From an uncultured Amaricoccus sp. (GTDB taxonomy: Bacteria; Pseudomonadota; Alphaproteobacteria; Rhodobacterales; Rhodobacteraceae): 18,506 bases of DNA. The notes under the pieces were generated by a model. The model did not search any database. It was given only the letters and a program-made list of their open reading frames with translations, and was not told where the DNA came from. The position numbers and the translations under genes are program-made. Positions 9,335 through 14,183 of this stretch are shown piece after piece. The first letter of the stretch is position 1. Every line of letters starts with the position of its first letter. The stretch covers positions 1 through 18,506 of the forward strand of contig NZ_CALLYO010000177.1 in NCBI RefSeq assembly GCF_937858865.1. Reading direction: 5' to 3'.

Positions 9335-9540
9335 AAGCAAATGGCGGGCCGTGCTGCCTCACGGCACGACCCGCCACCTGGTCCCTCTCTGGGTCCTCGC
9401 GCCCGGCCGCCCCCTGCTCGTTCGTGGGTCCTTGCCGGGTCTTGCTTCGTCTTTGGAAGAACTGTGGGCCTGTATGAAACCTGCCGGGTTTCTGTTTCGG
9501 GTCTTGTCGCCCTTGATCGAATTACCACTGCCCTTCCGTG
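9335..9540 (-). ncRNA. mraZ leader RNA, candidate UpsM-like sRNA
   Basis: The predicted transcription start (about 9540) lies about 240 bases before mraZ, a long leader for this gene. A terminator-like hairpin (9343-9375) would end a short transcript of about 200 bases. In Rhodobacter sphaeroides the dcw cluster is known to be preceded by an extended mraZ leader that gives rise to the abundant sRNA UpsM, of about 200 nt. Position, length and layout agree, but I did not compare sequences, so homology is inference. The leader carries five GGGTYYTYG-like repeats on the plus strand, read in the RNA as CAAGGACCC or CAAGACCC variants. It contains no open frame that resembles a protein. The exact ends are estimates. 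Confidence 0.45.
9343..9375 (-). terminator. weak terminator/attenuator hairpin in the mraZ leader
   Basis: The arms 9343-9354 and 9364-9375 pair over 12 bases with a 9-base loop. As minus-strand RNA the single imperfect position is a G-U wobble. As plus-strand RNA it would be an A-C mismatch, so the structure is better formed in the mraZ direction. It is followed by ATTTGCTTCC, a poor U-tract, which suits partial rather than full termination. It ends about 41 bases before the mraZ start. Confidence 0.5.
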
Positions 9541-9545
9541 CTTCA

Positions 9546-9600
9546 TTGGATAGCATGGGAGCACATGGGTTTCAATGGATTTTTGTGGGAATTCTTGGAC
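9546..9600 (+). promoter_or_regulatory. array of six 10-bp-phased MraZ-box-like repeats
   Basis: Reading the plus strand, TTGGA (9546), TGGGA (9556), TGGGT (9566), TGGAT (9576), TGGGA (9586) and TGGAC (9596) begin at exact 10-base intervals. In E. coli, MraZ is known to bind direct TGGGN repeats separated by 5 bases, the same period. Three boxes here are exact TGGGN and three deviate by one base. The array covers the candidate mraZ promoter completely, as expected for an autorepressor site. Phasing on one helical face fits binding by a ring-shaped oligomer. Function is inferred. Confidence 0.7.
9547..9575 (-). promoter_or_regulatory. candidate promoter of the mraZ/dcw operon
   Basis: On the minus strand TTGAAA (9570-9575) is followed after 17 bases by TATCCA (9547-9552), which is preceded by TGC, an extended -10 feature. 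The -35 box matches the sigma-70 consensus at 5 of 6 positions and the -10 box at 3 of 6. Transcription would start near 9540. The MraZ-box array overlaps both elements. Confidence 0.55.
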
Positions 9601-9831
9601 GTGAGCGCTTTCGAGTTTCCCGATCACGCGGATGTTCCCGTAAGGTTCGAATCCTGGTCCAGTTCTTGGTTGCTGCGCCGCAGCAGAACACAAGATGATG
9701 TGCTCTACCTGGCGTTTTATCCCGGCGCAAGATTATCGTTAAAGTTGTTCCCAGCCGCGTGATCGGCGGCCGCCGGCGGCGAATCGCCTGCCTTTCCCAT
9801 GCCGTTCCATGCGTGGCGGCCTTGGGGGAAG
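9601..9831. other. intergenic region between dcw promoter and rnpB 3' end, no gene seen
   Basis: This stretch is less GC-rich than its surroundings, especially 9700-9750. It holds an imperfect hairpin (9662-9665 and 9671-9676 pairing with 9680-9685 and 9686-9689, with a bulge) and a GC-rich palindrome near 9765-9780. I find no convincing open frame, tRNA or strong terminator for rnpB. It could contain further upstream promoter elements for the dcw operon. Confidence 0.5.
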
Positions 9832-10230
9832 AGTCGCGCGGATGGCCTGTAAGCCGGATTCTGTGACGGCCCCGGGGGGCCGCCGATGGCCATTCATCTC
9901 GGCCCGCCGTCGCCGGCGGGCTCGGGCAGCCAACCCGGATCGCTCGGGCGGGAGAACCCTGGGGGACCTCTCTCTCGATCGGACCCCCGCGCGATCCCTA
10001 TTTGGCCTTGCTCCTGGCGGGGCTTGCCGTGCCACCGACGTTGCCGCCGGCGCGGTGGGCTCTTACCCCACCGTTTCACCCTTGCCGCCGGGTTTCCCCG
10101 GAGGCGGTCTCTTCTCTGTGGCGCTTTCCCTCGGGTTACCCCGGGCGGGCGTTACCCGCCGCCATTTCTCCCTGGAGTCCGGACTTTCCTCGACCCTTTC
10201 GGGCCGCGGCCATCCGGCCATCCGCGCGTG
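9832..10230 (-). ncRNA. rnpB: RNase P RNA (bacterial type A)
   Basis: This is the catalytic RNA that removes 5' leaders from tRNA precursors. Read on the minus strand it contains the invariant segments: GAGGAAAGTCCGGACTCC near the 5' end, CACAGAGAAGAGACCGCC, GGTAAGAGCCCACCG, GGAGCAAGGCCAAATAGGG, and near the 3' end CACAGAATCCGGCTTACAGG. The ends are fixed by helix P1: 10216-10227 (read GCGCGGATGGCC) pairs perfectly over 12 bases with 9836-9847 (read GGCCATCCGCGC). The length of about 400 nt is normal for type A. The exact termini are uncertain by a few bases. The 5' end lies only about 5 bases from the stop codon of the upstream amidase gene. Confidence 0.97.
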
Positions 10231-10233
10231 CCC

Positions 10234-10260
10234 CTTATGTGGGAACGCGGCGGCGGTCAA
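10234..10260 (-). promoter_or_regulatory. candidate rnpB promoter inside the amidase 3' end
   Basis: TTGACC (10255-10260, minus strand) matches the -35 consensus at 5 of 6 positions. CATAAG (10234-10239) follows after 15 bases as a -10-like element and contains the TAA stop of the amidase gene. Transcription would start near 10228, where helix P1 of rnpB begins. The 15-base spacing is shorter than the usual 17, so the -10 assignment is tentative. Confidence 0.5.
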
Positions 10261-10966
10261 CGCAAGCCCGCATCGCGGCGACGTCAGTGGAATCGGGGGC
10301 GGGATCGGGCGCGCCTGCCGCCCAGGGGCGGAAGCGGAGCCGGGCGGCGGCCAGCACGAGCCCCCAGTCGCCGGCGGGGGCGGCGTAGCCGGCTGCATGC
10401 GCGGCGGCGCGGAAGTGGTCCCAGCCGGCGGAGGGGGCGGGTTCCGTGTCATCGGCGTCGGGCCAGACGGCACGGCCGCCGAGGGCGAGGCGGCGCCAGT
10501 CGAACTTGGGGCCGGGGTCGGACTTGCGCTCGGGCGCCATGTCGGAATGGGCGATGACCCCGGCGGGGGGGATCGACCAGCGCGCCATGATGCCGTCGAG
10601 GAGGGTCTCGAGCGCGGCCATCTGCGGCTCGGGGAAGGGCGGGAAGCCGGCGAGCGGGCCGGCGTTGGCGAGCTCGATGCCGATGGAGCGGGAGTTCACG
10701 TCCCCTGCCCCGCCCCAGGAGCCGGTGCCGGCGTGCCAGGCGCGCCCGGTCTCGGGCACCAGGCGCCAGGTGCGGCCGTCCTCGGCGACGAGGTAGTGGG
10801 CGGAGACCTCGGCGGCGGGATCGCAGAGCCGCTCGAGCGCCGCCTCGGCGGTCAGCATGGCGGTATGGTGCAGGACGACGAGCTCCGGCCGCAGGCCGTC
10901 GCGGCGCGGGCCGAAGTTGGGGCTGGACCGCTCGATGATTTCCATGCGCTTCTCGGGGGATGTCAT
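10235..10966 (-). CDS. N-acetylmuramoyl-L-alanine amidase, AmpD/AmiD type (Amidase_2)
   Basis: This zinc amidase cleaves the bond between MurNAc (or anhydro-MurNAc) and the stem peptide and is likely to act in peptidoglycan recycling. The 243-residue protein has the Amidase_2 fold markers: VVLHHTA (zinc ligand His33), AHYLVAEDGRTWRLVPETGRAWHAG, SIGIELAN (residues 94-101), and AHSDMAPERKSDPGPKFDW (ligands His140 and Asp150). There is no signal peptide or lipobox, so a cytoplasmic AmpD-like role is favoured over the lipoprotein AmiD. ATG 10966 has GAGGGG upstream. ATG 10945 (MEIIERSSPNF) is closer to where many homologues begin. With the first start, the gene overlaps the divergent gene by 7 bases. 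It encodes cell-wall recycling beside the wall synthesis cluster. Confidence 0.93.
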   Translation of the reverse strand: MTSPEKRMEIIERSSPNFGPRRDGLRPELVVLHHTAMLTAEAALERLCDPAAEVSAHYLVAEDGRTWRLVPETGRAWHAGTGSWGGAGDVNSRSIGIELANAGPLAGFPPFPEPQMAALETLLDGIMARWSIPPAGVIAHSDMAPERKSDPGPKFDWRRLALGGRAVWPDADDTEPAPSAGWDHFRAAAHAAGYAAPAGDWGLVLAAARLRFRPWAAGAPDPAPDSTDVAAMRACVDRRRVPT

Positions 10967-11580
10967 GCCGCCCCTCGCCGCTGCAGAACCGCGTCGCCCC
11001 GGACGGGAGCCTCAATGCGGTCGCGGCGCGCGGGACGCTGATGGGCAACCGCGGCGGTCGGCTGCACCGGGCGGACGGAACGCTCGGCCGTGCGCGCTGG
11101 CGGAGCCGGGCGTGGATCGCCTGCCTGACCGAGTTCCGGGGGCGGCACCGCGCGGTCTGGGGCGAGAGCTACAGCGAGATCTTCTTCCTCGACGAGGCGA
11201 CGGCGCTCGCCGCCGGGCACCGGCCCTGCTTTGAATGCCGGCGCGCCGAGGCGCTGGCCTTCGCGGCGGCCTGGGGAGAGCCGGCGCCGCGCGCCGGGGA
11301 GATGGACGCGGTGCTGCACGCCGAGCGGCTCGGGCCGCGCCAGCGGATCGCCTTCGGGGCGCTGCCGGAGGGGGCGATCTTCGCGGCGGCGGAGGGGTTC
11401 CACCTGCGCACCGAGAGGGGTGCGCTCCTCTGGAGCTTTGCCGGCTATCGGCCGGCGCGGCGCTTCGCGGCAGAGGAGATCGTGCAGGCGGTCACGCCGG
11501 CGCACGTGCGCGCGGCGCTGGCGCAGGGCTATCGCCCGCGGCTGCACCCGAGCGCGGCGGCTCAGTTGAGCGCGCGGTAG
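10960..11580 (+). CDS. conserved hypothetical protein with an Ada-like Cys pair
   Basis: The product (206 residues) resembles an uncharacterised family I recall from alphaproteobacteria and other bacteria, with conserved blocks LQNRVAPDG, ARGTLMGNRGG, WIACLTEFRG, FFLDEATALAAGHRPCFECRR, EMDAVLHAERLG and GYRPRLHPSA. The block around residues 75-94 resembles the second half of the zinc-binding domain of the DNA repair protein Ada (AEAxAAGFRPCxxC). Cys90 and Cys93 match its second ligand pair, but the paired Cys-x3-Cys of Ada is absent: only Cys3 and Cys55 remain. Function is unknown. No signal peptide or membrane helix is visible. ATG 10960 is directly preceded by GGGGG, and the next ATG (11041) would remove conserved residues. 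The gene runs divergently from the amidase and converges on the lipoprotein gene with a 19-base overlap. Confidence 0.8.
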   Translation: MSCRPSPLQNRVAPDGSLNAVAARGTLMGNRGGRLHRADGTLGRARWRSRAWIACLTEFRGRHRAVWGESYSEIFFLDEATALAAGHRPCFECRRAEALAFAAAWGEPAPRAGEMDAVLHAERLGPRQRIAFGALPEGAIFAAAEGFHLRTERGALLWSFAGYRPARRFAAEEIVQAVTPAHVRAALAQGYRPRLHPSAAAQLSAR

Positions 11581-12167
11581 GGAGCGGGGTCCCACTTGCA
11601 GGCGAAGCCGTCGCCGTCGGGGTCGATGCCGTAGCGATCCTGCTCCGGGCCGCCGCCGGCGAGGAAGGCGCGCTGGGCGGCGTCCGAGTCGCGGAAGCGG
11701 CCGCAGTTGCCGACGCCGGTCACCCGCGCCGCCGCCCCGCGCGGATAGATCGACTGGCCGATGGAATTCGAGGTCTGCTTGGCGAAGAGGGCGATGTTGA
11801 CCCCGTCGACCCGGTTCGGCAGCGGCCCCGGCTGCACCACGACCAGCTGGTCGCGCGCGGAGGCGAGCTCGCGCTCGGCGATGGCGGCATCGATCTTCTG
11901 CTGCTCGAGCGTCCACTGCATCAGGTTGATGCGGTCCTGGTCGAGCGCCGCGCCGGTGCCGGTGGTCGAACCGGCGAGCGCGACCTGGGTCGGCTGGCCG
12001 CTCTCGTCGAGGGCACCCGCGACCGTGGTCGAGAAGTCCCCGCCGCCATAGGTCGAGGCGTTGCCGGCGACCGGCACCTCGGTGATGACGCCGTCGGACG
12101 GGACGGTGACCGCCCCGCCGGCGCAAGCGGCCAAGGCACTGCAGGCAAGGATCGTCAGAATTCGCAT
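11562..12167 (-). CDS. lipoprotein with C-terminal excalibur calcium-binding domain
   Basis: The 201-residue product begins with a short signal peptide and lipobox (MRILTILACSALAAC, Cys15 as the lipidation site), so it should be anchored in a membrane facing the periplasm. A Gly/Thr-rich linker follows, then a helical region (about 75-105, DRINLMQWTLEQQKIDAAIAE), then NRVDGVNIALFAKQTSNSIGQSIYPR, and last an excalibur-like domain (about 155-195) with NCGRFRDSDAAQRAFL and DPDGDGFACKWDPAPYR. The DxDGDGxxC loop is the usual calcium-binding signature. I recall similar proteins in Rhodobacteraceae, but no function is established. It lies 44 bases after gatA on the same strand and may be cotranscribed with it. 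An AAGG lies 12 bases before the ATG. Its 3' end overlaps the convergent gene. Confidence 0.85.
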   Translation of the reverse strand: MRILTILACSALAACAGGAVTVPSDGVITEVPVAGNASTYGGGDFSTTVAGALDESGQPTQVALAGSTTGTGAALDQDRINLMQWTLEQQKIDAAIAERELASARDQLVVVQPGPLPNRVDGVNIALFAKQTSNSIGQSIYPRGAAARVTGVGNCGRFRDSDAAQRAFLAGGGPEQDRYGIDPDGDGFACKWDPAPYRALN

Positions 12168-12211
12168 GGGTGGTCTGCCTTTTCGCCCTCAACGGCCAGT
12201 TTCGTGTGCTC

Positions 12212-13699
12212 TTACCACCATTTTTCCGGCTTTGCAGCAAATCCGCTCGCGCGCTCGAGAGCGAAGGCCACGTCGAGCATTCCCGCCTCGTCCCAGGGGC
12301 GGCCGATCACCTGCAGGCCGAGCGGGAGCCCGCGCCCGTCCAGCCCCGCCGGCACCGCGGCGCCGGGCAGCCCGGCGAGGTTCACCGTCACGGTGAAGAC
12401 GTCGTTGAGGTACATCTGCACCGGATCGGCGTCGGCCATCTCGCCGATGCCGAAGGCGGCCGAGGGGGTCGCCGGGGTGAGGATCGCGTCGATCCCCTCC
12501 GCGAAGGCCGTCTCGAAGTCGCGCCGGATCAGCGTGCGGACCTTCTGCGCCCGGAGGTAGTAGGCGTCGTAGTAGCCGGCGGAGAGGACATAGGTGCCGA
12601 TCATCACCCGCCGGCGCACCTCGGGGCCGAAGCCCTCGGCGCGCGTGCGCTCGTACATGGCGGTGATGCCTTCGTTCGCGCCGATCTTCGCCCGATGCCC
12701 GTAGCGGACCCCGTCGTAGCGGGCGAGGTTCGAGGAGGCCTCGGCCGGGGCGATCACATAGTAGGCGGGCAGCGCGTACCTGGTGTGCGGCAGCGAGATC
12801 TCGACGATCTCGGCGCCGGCGGCGCGCAGCCAGTCGGCGCCCTGGTGCCAGAGCGCCTCGATCTCGGCCGGCATCCCCGCGACGCGGTACTCCTTCGGGA
12901 TGCCGATCCGCTTGCCGCGCATGTCGCCGACCAGCGCGGCCTCGAAGTCGGGCACCGGGGCGGGCGAGGAGGTCGAATCCTTCGGATCGTGCCCGGCCAT
13001 GGCGCGCAGCATGATGGCCGCGTCGCGCACCGTCCTGGTCATCGGGCCGGCCTGGTCGAGCGAGGAGGCGAAGGCGATGATCCCCCAGCGCGAGCAGCGC
13101 CCGTAGGTCGGCTTCACCCCGACGATGCCGGCAAAGGCCGCCGGCTGGCGGATCGAGCCGCCGGTGTCGGTGCCGGTGGCGCCGAGGCAGAGGTCGGCCG
13201 CGACCGCTGCCGCCGAGCCGCCGGAGGAGCCGCCGGGGGTGAGCGGCGCCGGATCGCCCTGGCGCCGCCAGGGGCTGATCGCCGGGCCGTAGGCGGAGGA
13301 CTCGGTCGAGCTGCCCATGGCGAATTCGTCCATGTTGAGCTTGCCGAGGCAGATGGCGCCCGCTTCCCAGAGCTTGCGGGTCACCGTGCTCTCGTAGGGC
13401 GGGCGGAAGCCTTCGAGGATGCGCGAGGCGGCCCGGGCCGGCTCGTCCTCGACGCAGAAGAGATCCTTGATCCCGAGCGGGATGCCGCAGAGGTCGGGGG
13501 CGTCCCCCTCCTTCAGCCGCGCGGCGGCGAGGGTCGCCTGGTAGCGCGCCTTGTCCGCGGTCAGCGCCGAGAAGGCGTTGAGGGGCGCGGAGGCCTCGGC
13601 CGCGGCGAGGCAGGCCTCGGTCAGCTCGATCGCGCCGATCTCGCCGGCGCGCAGCGCCCGGCGGGCCTCGGCGATGGTGAGCGACGGCAGCCCGCTCAC
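12212..13699 (-). CDS. gatA: GatA, Asp-tRNA(Asn)/Glu-tRNA(Gln) amidotransferase subunit A
   Basis: GatA is the amidase subunit of GatCAB. It releases ammonia from glutamine for conversion of misacylated Glu-tRNA(Gln) or Asp-tRNA(Asn). The 495-residue length is normal. The amidase-signature Ser-cisSer-Lys triad is visible: Lys78 in [10 protein letters not shown], Ser158 in [17 protein letters not shown], and nucleophile Ser182 in [14 protein letters not shown]. The segments [27 protein letters not shown] and [19 protein letters not shown] confirm GatA over other amidases. The start is GTG 13699, which overlaps the gatC stop as GTGA and has AAGG 7 bases upstream. gatB is not seen here and is presumably elsewhere in the genome. 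Confidence 0.97.
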   Translation of the reverse strand: MSGLPSLTIAEARRALRAGEIGAIELTEACLAAAEASAPLNAFSALTADKARYQATLAAARLKEGDAPDLCGIPLGIKDLFCVEDEPARAASRILEGFRPPYESTVTRKLWEAGAICLGKLNMDEFAMGSSTESSAYGPAISPWRRQGDPAPLTPGGSSGGSAAAVAADLCLGATGTDTGGSIRQPAAFAGIVGVKPTYGRCSRWGIIAFASSLDQAGPMTRTVRDAAIMLRAMAGHDPKDSTSSPAPVPDFEAALVGDMRGKRIGIPKEYRVAGMPAEIEALWHQGADWLRAAGAEIVEISLPHTRYALPAYYVIAPAEASSNLARYDGVRYGHRAKIGANEGITAMYERTRAEGFGPEVRRRVMIGTYVLSAGYYDAYYLRAQKVRTLIRRDFETAFAEGIDAILTPATPSAAFGIGEMADADPVQMYLNDVFTVTVNLAGLPGAAVPAGLDGRGLPLGLQVIGRPWDEAGMLDVAFALERASGFAAKPEKWW

Positions 13700-13983
13700 T
13701 CGACCACCTTCGGAACGGTGAAGAAGCCGGCGCGCGCGTCCGGCGCATTCTCGAGCACCTTGTCGGGATAGCCGCCGTCGGTCACCTCGTCGGCACGCCA
13801 GGGGAGCTTCATCGGCGTCACCGAGGTCATCGGCTCCACGCCCTCGACATCGACCTCGTTCAGCTCCTCCATGAAGCCGAGGATCCCCGAGAGCTCGGTC
13901 GCCAGCGGCGCGAGCTCGGCCTCGGCCACCTCGATGCGCGCCAGATGCGCCACCCGGCGCGCGGTCTCCTTGTCGATCGACAT
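13696..13983 (-). CDS. gatC: GatC, amidotransferase subunit C
   Basis: GatC is the small subunit that wraps around GatA and stabilises the GatCAB complex. The 95-residue protein [19 protein letters not shown]...[27 protein letters not shown]...[21 protein letters not shown]...[14 protein letters not shown] sequence (here with PWRADEV) has the full family layout. ATG 13983 has GGAAG 6 bases upstream. The frame stays open to about 14103, but that extension lacks similarity. It overlaps gatA by 4 bases, so the subunits are probably made in step. Confidence 0.97.
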   Translation of the reverse strand: MSIDKETARRVAHLARIEVAEAELAPLATELSGILGFMEELNEVDVEGVEPMTSVTPMKLPWRADEVTDGGYPDKVLENAPDARAGFFTVPKVVE

Positions 13984-14006
13984 GCGGTCTTCCCGGGAAC
14001 GTGGCT

Positions 14007-14043
14007 CGGCCGCGGCTTTACCGCGGCCGGCCTCCCCGCGCAA
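14007..14043 (-). promoter_or_regulatory. candidate gatC promoter with a dyad over the -10 box
   Basis: On the minus strand TTGCGC (14038-14043) and TAAAGC (14015-14020) are 17 bases apart. The -10-like element occupies the centre of a perfect 9-bp inverted repeat (14007-14015 and 14021-14029). Both boxes match the consensus at only 3 positions. Transcription would start near 14008, about 25 bases before gatC. Confidence 0.35.
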
Positions 14044-14095
14044 GGCGAGCCCGGCCGCACGAGGCGGCACCGGGCCAACACCGCACCAGCCATTC

Positions 14096-14125
14096 TTGAC
14101 CAAATAAGTTGGGATGGGCTAGCAA
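14096..14125 (+). promoter_or_regulatory. candidate promoter of the heme uptake operon
   Basis: TTGACC (14096-14101) matches the -35 consensus at 5 of 6 positions, and TAGCAA (14120-14125) follows after 18 bases. A small dyad, CCAA-N5-TTGG (14100-14112), lies in the promoter. I do not recognise a canonical Fur, Irr or RirA site, although heme uptake genes are normally iron-regulated. Confidence 0.4.
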
Positions 14126-14183
14126 GGCGCGAGATGCCCAGCCCGACGCCAGGCGCGACTCAAGTTCTCGGGGAGGGGCGGGC

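Noticed and set aside
9643..9665. AGGTTCGAATCCT, which resembles the T-arm of a tRNA
   Set aside because: Only three T-stem pairs form, and there is no matching acceptor stem, anticodon arm or D-arm in the preceding 70 bases.
9662..9689. Imperfect hairpin (GTTC...TGCTGC paired with GCAGCA.GAAC) as a terminator or small RNA gene
   Set aside because: There is no T-run on either side, the stem has a 5-base bulge, and no promoter is placed for it. It is noted only as part of the intergenic region.
9538..9762. Short plus-strand open frame of 74 codons in the mraZ upstream region
   Set aside because: It runs through the phased TGGGN boxes and the promoter, has no ribosome site and no recognisable similarity. 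The periodicity is better explained as operator DNA.
9765..9780. GCCGCCGGCGGC-type palindrome after rnpB as its terminator
   Set aside because: No U-run follows in the rnpB direction, and such GC palindromes are common in this sequence.
9809..11041. Plus-strand open frame across rnpB and the amidase
   Set aside because: It is the antisense of a clear RNase P RNA and of a zinc amidase with all ligands visible.
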